64,000 bases of DNA from Maridesulfovibrio sp050916235 (GTDB taxonomy: Bacteria; Desulfobacterota; Desulfovibrionia; Desulfovibrionales; Desulfovibrionaceae), in contig NZ_CP104854.1 of NCBI RefSeq assembly GCF_050916235.1, positions 1,922,001 through 1,986,000 on the forward strand, read 5' to 3'. Numbering within the stretch: the stretch's first letter is position 1; the number at the start of each line of letters is the position of its first letter. Of the stretch, positions 1 to 9,353 are shown in pieces. The translations under genes and the position numbers were made by a program. A model generated the notes under the pieces. The model ran no database searches. It was not told where the DNA came from and saw nothing but the letters and a program-made list of their open reading frames with translations.

Positions 1-85
1 GATCCTCACCATGGTTCACTACCTGCGCAAGAGATCCGATGAAGAAAAAGCCAAAACCGCACCCCGTCTGGCTCAGGTCGGCTAG
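1..85 (+). CDS. C-terminal end of an unidentified protein (partial)
   Basis: An open frame enters from the left edge (first full codon at position 2) and stops at TAG 83-85. Only 27 residues are visible, ending LRKRSDEEKAKTAPRLAQVG. The hydrophobic-to-basic switch (ILTMVHYLRKR) followed by a charged tail would suit the cytoplasmic C-terminus of a membrane transporter, but this is a guess and no family can be named. The hairpin just downstream supports a real gene end here. Confidence 0.5.
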   Translation, partial: ILTMVHYLRKRSDEEKAKTAPRLAQVG

Positions 86-123
86 ACTGAGAGCGAAAGA
101 AGATTTCCCCCATCAAGGAAGAC

Positions 124-169
124 AAATGAAAGCAGCCCCGGCAGTTAATTGCCGGGGCTGCTTTCATTT
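124..169. terminator. Perfect 20-bp inverted repeat, intrinsic terminator
   Basis: The arms 124-143 and 150-169 are exact reverse complements (core agcagccccggca / tgccggggctgct) around a 6-nt loop, and are flanked by A-rich and T-rich ends, so the hairpin could stop transcription in both directions. It lies 39 bp after the stop codon of the partial gene at the left edge. Confidence 0.85.
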
Positions 170-179
170 GGAATCAAAC

Positions 180-214
180 AAACTCCGCTGAGCCCTAAGG
201 GGACAACGGAGTTT
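180..214 (+). terminator. Second hairpin with T-tract
   Basis: aaactccg (180-187) pairs with cggagttt (207-214), with an inner ccc/ggg pairing around taa, and is followed by ttttctta. It lies directly after the first terminator and may be a back-up terminator or the end of a short transcript. Confidence 0.55.
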
Positions 215-368
215 TTCTTATGCATGACTCATCCGGACAGCCCGGAGCTTAACGCTCCGGTAGAAGCGCCAAAGAATATTTCAAGCCAGGCTCCTTGCCT
301 GCTGCGGCAAAGGCAGGCTGAGCACTCCCAGTACGGGATTCAAAGCTGCCCGAATATTCAACCGCTGC

Positions 369-584
369 TTAGCAGTTGTGGACGTCTTTGTTTATGTAGA
401 AGCAGACGTCGAAAAGATTGTTAACCATCTGATCCACAAGATGATCCTGCTCCGGGCAGGGGGACTGGGTGGTAACAGTCTTATTTATAATTTTTGCAAA
501 AAGGATGGACACGAGTTCATCATCCTTATTGGTCCAGTACTTGGTGGCAGACACAGCTTTATTATCGAATCCGTGATAATACAT
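369..584 (-). CDS. Small hypothetical protein (71 aa)
   Basis: I do not recognise this protein. The ATG at 584-582 is preceded by GGAGG (591-595 on the plus strand as cctcc) with 6-nt spacing, a strong Shine-Dalgarno, which is the main reason to believe the frame. The product is hydrophilic, with Cys residues at the middle and C-terminus, and has no signal peptide or membrane helix. It stands alone, facing away from the chemosensory operon that begins at 840. The opposite strand has an equally long open frame without a ribosome-binding site, so the call depends on the initiation signal. Confidence 0.45.
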   Translation of the reverse strand: MYYHGFDNKAVSATKYWTNKDDELVSILFAKIINKTVTTQSPCPEQDHLVDQMVNNLFDVCFYINKDVHNC

Positions 585-839
585 AAAACTCCTCCATGAG
601 TAGGACTTCCCGTTAAAAGGAAATTATCCGCACGTTCATGCTTAAGGTATCGGCAGCGATGACATTTCACTTTACGGGGTCCGCACTTTTTTTTCAGGAA
701 ATGACGCAGGGCCCCTGTGGTCGTTGATTAAATCATCTAAAGTACATACAAAGAAAAGGCTGTGGAACAAAAATCCATAATCCGTAAATAAACTGCCCGT
801 TCCCGCCAGAGGAAAACGGAAGGATACAGGAACCTGCTG

Positions 840-3062
840 ATGCGTTTTTCACTCAGAAAAAAGATCATAACCATTGCCTGCGGAGCCGCGATTATTCCAA
901 TTGTGGCGATGTTCATCATTACCGACATCCTTGAATACCGGCTGGAATCCTGTATGGAAGCCGAAGTCCGCGCCTTGATCGAATCCCATGTCTCCCAGCT
1001 GACCAGCGATCTTTACGAAGAGTGCAGGACTTCTTCCGACCTGCTGACCGATGAAACAAGACGGGCCTCAATGGCCCTGCAGGCCCTGCTTCAGGATCGC
1101 GGGAAGGTCGAAGTATCAAAAACGACTTCGGACTGGCAGATCAACGATAACCGCGTCAAAAGCCGTACCTCGGTAAAACTACCGTTGATGACCATGGGAG
1201 GGAAAAAACTTTCCTACGCCGAAAGAAACGGAAAACCGCTTCCCGTTCTGGTGGAGGCCTCCAAAATCTCCGGCGCATACTGTACCGTGCTCCAGCGCAT
1301 GAACCCGGAAGGGGACATGCTGGTTGTGGACACGACCGCACCTGAAGAAAGCGAAAACAGGCACCTTGGGGATGTTTTTTACTCTCTGGGGAACAATGGG
1401 CAGGCCAGCATTGTAATAGATGATGTTCTTTCCGGACGGACCGTGGAAACATTTGAAACGGCCGATCATGGAACACGGTTCGTCATTTACACGCCTCTTC
1501 GGGACCAGGACAACTATATCACTGGTATGCTGGCCGTATACATGGAAGACGACATCGTGGAAATTCTGCGTAAATCCATGCTCAAAACAACCATCGGTAA
1601 AACCGGATACGTCTGGGTAATCGGGACCAGAGGAGACAGCAAGGGAAGATACATTGTCTCCAATTCAGCCAAGGACGACGGGGAGCATGTGGATTCCGTC
1701 GGCGGGCAGAATGACTTCGTAAACGGGCTGATCGAAGAGGCCATTCAGGCCGGGGAAGGCAAATTAAGCACCAGACAATATCTCTGGAAAACCGATAAGG
1801 ATGAAAGCGGGCGGATAAAACTCTCTGTATTCACCTACTACAAGGCCTGGGGCTGGGTGATCGGGGCCGGAGTCTACCTTGACGAATATCAGGGCATCAC
1901 CGACCGCCTGACCGGGGTGATGGACTATCTTGTTGAATGGCTGACAACCACCGGAATCCTTCTGCTGATTATTACCCTTGGAGTCTCCCTTTGGGCCAGC
2001 GGCCTTATTGCCAACCCGGTCAGCCATATGGTCGAGCTGGTCAAGGTTGTTGCAGCAGGGGACCTGCTGGCGGCAAAAAGCATCATACAGGAAGTCGACA
2101 AAAACTGCCCCAACGCCCGCCGGGCTCTCAGGAATCAGGAAAACAGGGAACGACTGGACGAAACCGGCCAGTTGTACCTTGCAGTCAGGGAAATGGTTGA
2201 AAATCTTTTCTCTCTTATAGCCCAGGTCCAGCGCTCTGGAATACAGGTGACCACCTCTTCAACGGAAATAGCCGCTTCCGCCCGCCAGCTTGAAGTTACG
2301 TTCAACCAGCAGGCGGCCGCCACCAACCAGATAAGTGCCACCAGCGCGGAAATATCCGCCAACTCCATGGAACTTGCCGGAACCATGCATCAGCTCAACG
2401 CATCCGCATCAGGCATGAACACACTGGCCCATGACGGGCAGGACGGCCTGAAAACCATGATCCGCATCATGGATGAACTCAGCCGGGGCACAGAATCAAT
2501 CACCGACAAGCTGGCAGAGATCAATGAACGGGCCAATGCCATTGAGAGCATTGTCTCCACCATCACCAAAGTGGCGGACAGGACCAACCTGCTTTCGCTC
2601 AACGCAGCCATTGAGGCTGAAAAGGCCGGCAAGTTCGGACAGGGTTTCTCGGTGGTCGCAGCAGAGATTCGCAGACTGGCGGACCAGACCTCGGTTGCTG
2701 CTCTTGAGATTGAAAACATGATCGGAAACATGCGTTTTTCAGTGGACACCGGCGTTGAGGAGATGAACAAGTTCGCTGCCGATGTTCAGGTTGGAGCCTC
2801 CAAGGCCGGAAAGCTCGGTAAGAAACTGGACGGCATCATGAGCGAAGTTCGGGACCTGACCCCGCGCATCGAAGTGGTCAACGACGGCATGAGCGCGCAA
2901 GCCGAAGGTGCGGAGCAGATCAGCGAGGCCATGGCCCAGCTGTCCGACACTGCTTCCGACACCTCCGATGCACTAGGAGAGTTCAACAGAGCAGCCATGC
3001 AGCTGAATGAAGCCGTGCAGGGTTTGCGCAGTGAAGTTTCACGCTTCAAAGTGAGTGAATAG
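840..3062 (+). CDS. Methyl-accepting chemotaxis protein, WspA-type (Cache sensor)
   Basis: This is a 740-residue transmembrane chemoreceptor and the first gene of the Wsp-like operon. It has an N-terminal membrane helix at about 9-28, a large periplasmic region to about 360 with Cache-like features (GKTGYVWVIG, and YYKAWGWVIGAGVY before the membrane), a second helix at about 365-388, a HAMP region, and a methyl-accepting signalling domain from about 460 to the end. The hairpin tip (residues about 580-617) reads RTNLLSLNAAIEAEKAGKFG, the EAEKAG variant I associate with WspA-like receptors, not the EAARAG tip of flagellar receptors. No C-terminal CheR-docking pentapeptide is visible. The sensed ligand is unknown. 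The CheW gene starts 3 bp after the stop codon. Confidence 0.93.
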   Translation: MRFSLRKKIITIACGAAIIPIVAMFIITDILEYRLESCMEAEVRALIESHVSQLTSDLYEECRTSSDLLTDETRRASMALQALLQDRGKVEVSKTTSDWQINDNRVKSRTSVKLPLMTMGGKKLSYAERNGKPLPVLVEASKISGAYCTVLQRMNPEGDMLVVDTTAPEESENRHLGDVFYSLGNNGQASIVIDDVLSGRTVETFETADHGTRFVIYTPLRDQDNYITGMLAVYMEDDIVEILRKSMLKTTIGKTGYVWVIGTRGDSKGRYIVSNSAKDDGEHVDSVGGQNDFVNGLIEEAIQAGEGKLSTRQYLWKTDKDESGRIKLSVFTYYKAWGWVIGAGVYLDEYQGITDRLTGVMDYLVEWLTTTGILLLIITLGVSLWASGLIANPVSHMVELVKVVAAGDLLAAKSIIQEVDKNCPNARRALRNQENRERLDETGQLYLAVREMVENLFSLIAQVQRSGIQVTTSSTEIAASARQLEVTFNQQAAATNQISATSAEISANSMELAGTMHQLNASASGMNTLAHDGQDGLKTMIRIMDELSRGTESITDKLAEINERANAIESIVSTITKVADRTNLLSLNAAIEAEKAGKFGQGFSVVAAEIRRLADQTSVAALEIENMIGNMRFSVDTGVEEMNKFAADVQVGASKAGKLGKKLDGIMSEVRDLTPRIEVVNDGMSAQAEGAEQISEAMAQLSDTASDTSDALGEFNRAAMQLNEAVQGLRSEVSRFKVSE

Positions 3063-3064
3063 GC

Positions 3065-3547
3065 ATGCTGGTGCTGACCTTCAAAATAGGTGAATACTCA
3101 TACGGACTTGAAGCAACTGCGGTTGCTGAAGTTGTGCCGCCTGCCATCTGCAAGGCCCTGCCGCGTTCCCCGCAGTTCGTGAAAGGAATTTTCAATTACC
3201 GGGGCACAGTGACCCCGGTGGTGGACCTGTCCATGCTTGCAACAGACGTTGCGTGCAGACCGCTCATGTCCACGCGCATAGTCATGGTTGACCTTGCCGA
3301 TCTGGACAGTCGCTATGAACGGGGAAACAAATACCTCGGCCTGCTGGCTGAAAACATAACGGAAACCGTCAAGATAAAGGACAGCGATTTCAAAATCTCC
3401 GGTGTTGAAATCCCGGATGCCCCATGGCTCGGCAAGGTGGCAAGGGTCAACGGAAACATTCTGCAGCTCATCAGGCCCGGAAAACTCCTGACCGAAGAAC
3501 TGCATAAAATCCTGTTCCCGGCTGACAGTCAGGATATACCGGAATAA
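3065..3547 (+). CDS. CheW-like coupling protein, WspB position
   Basis: This is a single CheW domain of 160 residues, which would link the receptor to the CheA kinase. The N-terminus (MLVLTFKIGEYSYGLEA) starts directly with the domain's first strand, and motifs such as FVKGIFNYRGTVTPVVDL match the conserved CheW core. It lies between the receptor and CheR genes, with 3- and 4-bp gaps, so translational coupling is likely. A second, longer CheW is encoded 1.3 kb further on, as wspB and wspD are in Wsp operons. Confidence 0.93.
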   Translation: MLVLTFKIGEYSYGLEATAVAEVVPPAICKALPRSPQFVKGIFNYRGTVTPVVDLSMLATDVACRPLMSTRIVMVDLADLDSRYERGNKYLGLLAENITETVKIKDSDFKISGVEIPDAPWLGKVARVNGNILQLIRPGKLLTEELHKILFPADSQDIPE

Positions 3548-3551
3548 AACA

Positions 3552-4814
3552 ATGAATCTCGAACCGTTTAACAAGATTCTCAATAAGGCCATGGGCCTTT
3601 CCGCAGATTCGCTGAGCAGGTCAGGCATTGTCCATGCGATAAAGGCCCGCATGCGTCAGACCGGCTGCGATGAATATTCATACCTGAATCTGCTGCGCTC
3701 AAGCGAGGAAGAGTGCTCTGAGCTTATCGAGAACATTGTTGTCCCCGAAACATGGTTCTTCCGGGATGTGAAGCCCTTTGAGCTGCTTTTTGAGACCGCG
3801 TTCAAGCACAGGCAGGGAGAGTTCAGGGTCCTGAGTGCACCCTGCTCCACCGGGGAAGAACCGTATTCAATCGCCATGACCCTGATGGGTGCAGGCTTTG
3901 ATCCGTCCCGATTCAGGGTGGACGGGGTGGATATAAGCAACAGGGCCATTGAGAAGGCCCGCTGCGGCATATATACGGAAAATTCCTTTCGCGGCAGCAT
4001 TCCGTCCTATGCCGAAAATTGTTTCCGCAAATGCGACCAAGGCAGAAAACTTGCCGAGAAGGTGAAGGATTCGGTCAGTTTCTACACCGGCAACATTGTG
4101 GAGGGCTGTCTTCCGTCCGGAAAGTATGATGTGATTTTCTGCCGGAACCTGCTGATCTACCTCGATGACAGGTCCAAAAGGTGTCTGGCTGAAGCTCTCA
4201 GCGAAAAACTGAAGGACACCGGCCTGCTCTTTGTCGGGCATGCGGAGCTTCTCCCCGTGTTCAATGACTGGTTTACCCCGGTACGCAAAAAAGGGACCTT
4301 TGCGCTGAGAAAAGGGCCGTTCAAAGTTGCCCCGCTGCTTAAGAACCCGGAATGTCCCCGGGAATGCAGACCTAAAAAAGTTGTCCCCTTGAAGAGAATC
4401 CTCAAGCCCGGGCCAGTGCCTGAAGAGGACCCGGTACAGCCTGAGACCCACAGCTTTGCATCGGCAGCTCCGGCAGCTGAAGCTCAGCGCGGCCATGATT
4501 CAAAGACATCACTGCCCGGGATTGCGAAGATAAGGAAAATCGCCGATCAGGGCAGAACCGCCGAGGCTCTTGCCCTTTGCGCCGAGGTGTTAGGGCAAAG
4601 CGGGCCTGAGCCGGACCTTTACCACCTCTGCGGGTTGCTGCATGAGGCTGAGGGCAACACTTCAAAGGCAGAGGAATTTTATGGAAAGGCCCTTTATCTG
4701 GAACCGCAACATCTCGAATCACTGGTGCATCTTGCACTGCTGCTGGAGAACCGCGGCGAAACCCGCAGGGCCGGACTGCTCAGAAATCGGCTCAGGCGGG
4801 CCGAAAACCGCTGA
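3552..4814 (+). CDS. CheR methyltransferase with C-terminal TPRs, WspC-type
   Basis: This is a 420-residue protein expected to methylate glutamates of the operon's receptors with S-adenosylmethionine. The N-terminal helical domain (about 1-75) leads into ETWFFRD, followed by the SAM-binding motif SAPCSTGEEPYSIAM (about residues 96-110) and the FCRNLLIYLD loop (about 195-204). After a Pro/Glu-rich linker (about 255-320) come tetratricopeptide-like helices (ADQGRTAEALALC, YHLCGLLHEAEGN, AEEFYGKALYLEP). A CheR fused to TPRs is the WspC arrangement; in that family the TPRs do not replace the catalytic domain. It lies 4 bp from the preceding CheW. Confidence 0.93.
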   Translation: MNLEPFNKILNKAMGLSADSLSRSGIVHAIKARMRQTGCDEYSYLNLLRSSEEECSELIENIVVPETWFFRDVKPFELLFETAFKHRQGEFRVLSAPCSTGEEPYSIAMTLMGAGFDPSRFRVDGVDISNRAIEKARCGIYTENSFRGSIPSYAENCFRKCDQGRKLAEKVKDSVSFYTGNIVEGCLPSGKYDVIFCRNLLIYLDDRSKRCLAEALSEKLKDTGLLFVGHAELLPVFNDWFTPVRKKGTFALRKGPFKVAPLLKNPECPRECRPKKVVPLKRILKPGPVPEEDPVQPETHSFASAAPAAEAQRGHDSKTSLPGIAKIRKIADQGRTAEALALCAEVLGQSGPEPDLYHLCGLLHEAEGNTSKAEEFYGKALYLEPQHLESLVHLALLLENRGETRRAGLLRNRLRRAENR

Positions 4815-4826
4815 TGAGGCAGGGAA

Positions 4827-5483
4827 ATGACCGCATCTTGCTGGAATACAATAGGTTACGCAGGTGACCGCAGCTGCCCGGAACTGGAGCAGTGGAATCA
4901 TTGCTACAATTGTCCCTACTTCACCAGTGCCGGACTTTCCCTGCTGGATCGGGAGCCGCCGCAGGGTTATCTGGAGGAAAACACCGCCGCGGTTGCCCTG
5001 GCCAAGAGCGAAGAGGCCGCCGAGACTGCCGGGGCAGTGGTCTTCCGCATCGCCCGGGAATGGCTGGCCCTGCCATCACATGTTTTTGTCTCCGTGCTGG
5101 AACGCAGGACAGTACGCCCTGTTCCGCACCGCAACAGCAGGATCTTCAGAGGGCTGACCAGCATTCAGGGGGAAATTGTTCCGGTGATTTCCCTGCGCGA
5201 TCTGCTTGGACTTGAAGCCGAGCACATGACGGAAGAGGAAAAAGGCTTCCGGGTCTACAGCAGGTTTATCTGCGTAGATCGTGGGCTGGGCAGATGGATT
5301 TTCGCCGCCGACGAAGTAATGGGCGTACAGCGCTATTTTGCCGACGGTCTGTATGAAGCCCCCTCGACAGTGACCAAAGCTCCTGCGGCATATACCAAAG
5401 GGCTCTTCGAAGCAGAGAAAAAAAGGATTTCGCTGCTGGATGAGACCCTGCTCTTCGAAGCCTTCAACCGCAGCATCAAGTAA
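4827..5483 (+). CDS. CheW-like coupling protein with Cys-rich N-terminus, WspD-type
   Basis: This 218-residue protein has an N-terminal extension (about 1-65) holding a Cys cluster (CWNTIGYAGDRSCPEL, WNHCYNCPYF) ahead of a CheW domain (about 70-215; GLTSIQGEIVPVISLRDLLGL). From memory, the same Cys pattern marks WspD, the second coupling protein of Wsp systems, and could bind a metal. The ATG at 4827 has CAGGGA just upstream. It probably bridges one of the receptors to the hybrid CheA encoded next. Confidence 0.92.
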   Translation: MTASCWNTIGYAGDRSCPELEQWNHCYNCPYFTSAGLSLLDREPPQGYLEENTAAVALAKSEEAAETAGAVVFRIAREWLALPSHVFVSVLERRTVRPVPHRNSRIFRGLTSIQGEIVPVISLRDLLGLEAEHMTEEEKGFRVYSRFICVDRGLGRWIFAADEVMGVQRYFADGLYEAPSTVTKAPAAYTKGLFEAEKKRISLLDETLLFEAFNRSIK

Positions 5484-5514
5484 AAAGCCAACCGGCAAGA
5501 CAGGGAGTTTAAAC

Positions 5515-8328
5515 GTGACACGCGACATGGCCGACCTTTCCATGCTGGAACTCTTTAAAATGGAGGCCCAGGCCCATTCCCGGTCCCTGAACAGCGGGCT
5601 GCTGGAACTGGAAAAGAACCAGTCTCCCGACAAGGTCGAACCGCTCATGCGTGCGGCTCACTCTTTGAAAGGGGCGGCACGCATTGTCGGCCTCAATGAT
5701 GTGGTAACTCTTTCCCATGCCATGGAAGACGTCCTTGAGTCCTGCCGCAAGGGAGAAAGAATCCTGACCTCCGTGGACATCGACCGGTTGCTGAAAGCCA
5801 CTGATTATTTTTCGCTTATGGGAGAACTGGACATGGCGGACCTTCCCGGCTGGCTGGATGAGCATGTCCCGGCCATGGACGCCGCAGCCGCCGAGTTTAA
5901 AAAACCGTCCATACCTGAACATCCTGCTCCGGAGACAAAGAACCTTACGACAGCAGTAGAAGATCCTGCCGGACCGGAGACAGCTCCCGCTGAAATGGCT
6001 GCCGAAACCAACCGGCCTGAGACAGCCAGAACAGAAGTTCCCCTTGCCGACCTCTCCATGCTCGACCTCTTCCGCATGGAAGCGGAAAGCCATTCCCAAT
6101 CCCTGAACGCCGGGCTGCTGGAGCTGGAAAAGGACCAGTCCCCAGATAAGGTCGAACCGCTAATGCGTGCGGCCCACTCCATGAAAGGGGCGGCCCGTAT
6201 AGTCGGGCTGACGGACGGGGTGGCCCTTGCCCATGCCATGGAAGACCTGCTGGTGGCCTGCCAGAAAGGGGAAACCGTCCTTACTTCCACCCAGATAGAC
6301 CTGCTGCTCAGTGCCACCGATATTTACAACGAAGTTTCAAAGCTCGACACAGATGTGATTCAGGAGTTCCTTGCCGGCAAGAAGCCGCTCATGGACCTGC
6401 TGGAAAAGGCCATTCGGGGGGACGGAAGTGCTGTTCAGGCAGTGCTGAAAGAAGTCTGTCCCAACGGACTGCCCCCTTCGGCTGTGGAAACCCAGCCCGA
6501 TCCGATAGTTTCAAGTACGCCCGTGGCCCCGGAAGAGAAACCCGGGGAACATAAAAAGGCGGAACCGACTCCCCAGACACAGAACAATGCTCCCAAGGAT
6601 GCGGTGGTCCGTGTTTCTGCCGGCAACCTGAACCGGCTTATGGGCCTTGCCGGGGAAAGCCTTGTGGAATCAGGCAGGCTTTCCGGTTTTGCATCATCCC
6701 TGCTGCGCATCAAGGCAGGACAGCGCGAGCTGATGAAAGCCCTTGAAGAAGGCTGCGAGCGGGTCATGAACGGTGAACCTCCTTCGGGAATACTGAGTGA
6801 ACTAAAGGCAGTTCTTACGGAATGCCAGAGTAAACTCGACAGGCATATCGGCGATTTCGACCTCTACCGCAGGCGTTCGGACAATGTCTCCGGTCGTCTT
6901 TATCAGGAAGTCATTTCCAGCCGTATGCGTCCGTTTTCCGACGGAGGATTGGGCTTTCCAAGACTGGTCCGGGATCTGGCCCGCTCACTGGGCAAAGAAG
7001 TCGAGTTCATCATCGAAGGCGAGAACACCTCCGTGGACCGGGATATTCTCGAAAAACTGGAGGCTCCGCTCAACCACCTGATCAGGAACGCTGTTGATCA
7101 CGGCATAGAAATGCCTGAAGACCGGCTTGGCGTGGGCAAGGAGTCTAAAGGAACCATCAGGCTGATTGCCGGACACAGGGCCGGAATGCTTTTCATTGAA
7201 CTGCGCGATGACGGCCGGGGGATAGACCCGGAGCGCATCCGGGCCAAGGTGGTGGAAAAGAATCTTGCCCCGGCACGCATGGCCGCAGATATGAGCAGGG
7301 CAGAGCTGATGGAATTCCTGTTCCTGCCAGGCTTCTCCACTGCCGGAAAGGTCACTGAAATATCCGGTCGCGGCGTGGGGCTGGATGTTGTCCATGCCAT
7401 GGTTCAGGAGGTCGGCGGAACTGTCCGCGCGGAATCAGAACCAGGACGGGGTATGGTGTTCTCCATGCAGCTTCCCCTGACCCTTTCCGTTATCCGCACC
7501 CTGCTGGTGGAGATTTCCGGCCAACCCTATGCCGTACCCCTTTCACGCATCAGCCGCATAGCCGCGATATATCCTGCCGACCTGCAGCTTGTGGAAGACC
7601 GCCAGTATATATCACTGGACGGGACAAACGTGGGACTGGTTCCGGCAGCACAGATACTGGGAACTCCCTTCGAGCAGTCAACGACAGGTCAGCTCAAGGT
7701 TGTAGTCGTAAGCGACCGGATGAACAGATACGGACTGGTGGTGGATAATTTTCTTGGAGAACAGGACCTTGTTGTGCGCCCACTTGATCATCGTCTGGGC
7801 AAGGTAACCGACATCAACTCGGTTGCTTTGATGCCTGACGGTTCCCCGGTACTTATCCTTGATGCCGAAGATCTGGTCCGCTCCATCGACAATCTGCTTT
7901 CCGGCGGCAGGCTGGGTAAGGTCGGCATGGAATCAAGGGAAGTGGTCCGGATGCAGAAAATTCTGGTGGTGGACGATTCCCTTACCGTGCGGGAAGTCGA
8001 ACGGAAGCTGCTGGTCAACCACGGTTACGATGTTGACACGGCCGTGGACGGACAGGACGGCCTCAACGCCATTCTGGCCGGAGAATATGACCTTGTTATC
8101 ACCGATGTGGATATGCCGCGCATGAGTGGACTTGAACTGACCCGCAAAATCAAGTCCGACCCGGCACTGAAGTCCATCCCGGTAATGATGGTCTCCTACA
8201 AGGACCGCAAGGAAGATAAACTGCGCGGCCTTGAAGCAGGAGCTGACTACTACCTGACCAAAAGCAGCTTCCATGACGAAACTCTTCTTTCTGCTGTGGA
8301 AGACCTTATCGGCGGGGCTGCGAAATGA
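5515..8328 (+). CDS. Hybrid CheA kinase with two Hpt domains and a receiver, WspE-type
   Basis: This is the array's histidine kinase. I start it at GTG 5515, which has AGGGAG 7 nt upstream; the frame is open further back, but that part overlaps the cheW end. That gives 937 residues: Hpt1 (about 5-100, phospho-His 49 in RAAHSLKGAA), a Pro/Glu/Ala-rich linker, Hpt2 (about 178-275, His 221 in RAAHSMKGAA), dimerisation and ATPase domains (HLIRNAVDHGIE, DDGRGIDPERI, GRGVGLDVVHAM), a CheW-like regulatory domain (from about 640), and a C-terminal receiver with LVVDDS and VITDVDMPRMSG. The two Hpt copies are about three quarters identical, so one arose by recent duplication. Its stop codon overlaps the cheB start. 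Confidence 0.95.
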   Translation: MTRDMADLSMLELFKMEAQAHSRSLNSGLLELEKNQSPDKVEPLMRAAHSLKGAARIVGLNDVVTLSHAMEDVLESCRKGERILTSVDIDRLLKATDYFSLMGELDMADLPGWLDEHVPAMDAAAAEFKKPSIPEHPAPETKNLTTAVEDPAGPETAPAEMAAETNRPETARTEVPLADLSMLDLFRMEAESHSQSLNAGLLELEKDQSPDKVEPLMRAAHSMKGAARIVGLTDGVALAHAMEDLLVACQKGETVLTSTQIDLLLSATDIYNEVSKLDTDVIQEFLAGKKPLMDLLEKAIRGDGSAVQAVLKEVCPNGLPPSAVETQPDPIVSSTPVAPEEKPGEHKKAEPTPQTQNNAPKDAVVRVSAGNLNRLMGLAGESLVESGRLSGFASSLLRIKAGQRELMKALEEGCERVMNGEPPSGILSELKAVLTECQSKLDRHIGDFDLYRRRSDNVSGRLYQEVISSRMRPFSDGGLGFPRLVRDLARSLGKEVEFIIEGENTSVDRDILEKLEAPLNHLIRNAVDHGIEMPEDRLGVGKESKGTIRLIAGHRAGMLFIELRDDGRGIDPERIRAKVVEKNLAPARMAADMSRAELMEFLFLPGFSTAGKVTEISGRGVGLDVVHAMVQEVGGTVRAESEPGRGMVFSMQLPLTLSVIRTLLVEISGQPYAVPLSRISRIAAIYPADLQLVEDRQYISLDGTNVGLVPAAQILGTPFEQSTTGQLKVVVVSDRMNRYGLVVDNFLGEQDLVVRPLDHRLGKVTDINSVALMPDGSPVLILDAEDLVRSIDNLLSGGRLGKVGMESREVVRMQKILVVDDSLTVREVERKLLVNHGYDVDTAVDGQDGLNAILAGEYDLVITDVDMPRMSGLELTRKIKSDPALKSIPVMMVSYKDRKEDKLRGLEAGADYYLTKSSFHDETLLSAVEDLIGGAAK

Positions 8329-9353
8329 GAATAGCGATCATAAATGACATGGCTTTGGCTGTTGAAGCCCTTAAAAGGGTGGTGACCGCTGCCGGGTTCG
8401 AAGTAGCCTGGGTGGCCCATAACGGGGAGATCGGCGTACAGAAATGCTGCCGCGACACCCCGGATCTGGTGCTAATGGATCTGGTCATGCCGGTCATGGA
8501 CGGGGCCGAGGCAACCCGCAGGATCATGCGCGAATGTCCCTGCTCCATACTCATCGTAACCGCAAGCATCGAAAGCAACTCCTCCAAGGTGTTCGAAGCC
8601 ATGGGAGCCGGAGCGCTTGATGTAGTAGCCACCCCGGAACTGGGCCCCGGAGGCGGACTGGAAGGCGGGGCAGTGCTTATTTCCAAAATTTCCGTAATCA
8701 GAAAACTGCAGGGCAACGGCCGGAAATCAACTCACAAGCCGCCAGTGCAGAACATCAGGAGGGCGATTCCTCCGTTGCTGGCCATAGGAAGCTCTACCGG
8801 CGGACCTACGGCACTGGCATCACTGCTGGGCGGGCTGCCGGAGGATTTTCCTGCGGCCGTAGCCATCGTGCAGCATGTGGACGGGCAGTTCTCAAGCAAT
8901 CTGGCCCAGTGGCTGGACACCCAGACTCCGCTCAAGGTCTCCATCGCCAGAAGCGGGGAACAGATCAAGGCCGGGCATGTGGTCATTGCCCCCGGAGACA
9001 ACCATATGCTCATGGGCCCGGGTGGAGCCGTACAGATTACCATGGGGCCGGGAAGTTCCCTGTATGTTCCCTCAGTGGACCTGTTTTTCGAAAGCCTGTG
9101 CTGTGTGGGGCTGCCCCTCAACTCCGCAGCCGTGCTGCTTACCGGAATGGGGGCCGACGGAGCCAAGGGCATGCTTGGCCTGAAAAATTCCGGCTGGCTT
9201 ACTATCGCCCAGGATGAACAATCAAGCGTTGTCTGGGGTATGCCCGGAGCGGCGGTAAAAATGGGCGCCGCACGTGAAATCTGCGCCCTGTCCGACATTC
9301 CGCGGATACTCGTCAGGCATTTCAATAAAAAATTTCAGGAGAACAGATCATGA
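8325..9353 (+). CDS. CheB methylesterase, WspF-type
   Basis: This 342-residue response regulator would remove methyl groups from (or deamidate) receptor glutamines and glutamates. The receiver at about 1-125 has its phospho-acceptor at Asp52 (LVLMDLVMPVMDG); the catalytic domain from about 150 shows the serine motif AIGSSTGGPTAL, the histidine in VAIVQHVDGQ and the Asp region LLTGMGADGA. It overlaps the cheA stop by 4 bp (ATGA) and its own stop overlaps the next start, so the kinase, esterase and output genes are translationally coupled. In Pseudomonas, loss of WspF locks the pathway on; a similar adaptation role is inferred here. Confidence 0.95.
   Translation: MRIAIINDMALAVEALKRVVTAAGFEVAWVAHNGEIGVQKCCRDTPDLVLMDLVMPVMDGAEATRRIMRECPCSILIVTASIESNSSKVFEAMGAGALDVVATPELGPGGGLEGGAVLISKISVIRKLQGNGRKSTHKPPVQNIRRAIPPLLAIGSSTGGPTALASLLGGLPEDFPAAVAIVQHVDGQFSSNLAQWLDTQTPLKVSIARSGEQIKAGHVVIAPGDNHMLMGPGGAVQITMGPGSSLYVPSVDLFFESLCCVGLPLNSAAVLLTGMGADGAKGMLGLKNSGWLTIAQDEQSSVVWGMPGAAVKMGAAREICALSDIPRILVRHFNKKFQENRS

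Noticed and set aside
485..670. 61-residue minus-strand frame with CxxC-like start (MKCHRCRYL)
   Set aside because: It overlaps the better-supported 369-584 gene, and its end runs through that gene's ribosome-binding site; initiation signal weak.
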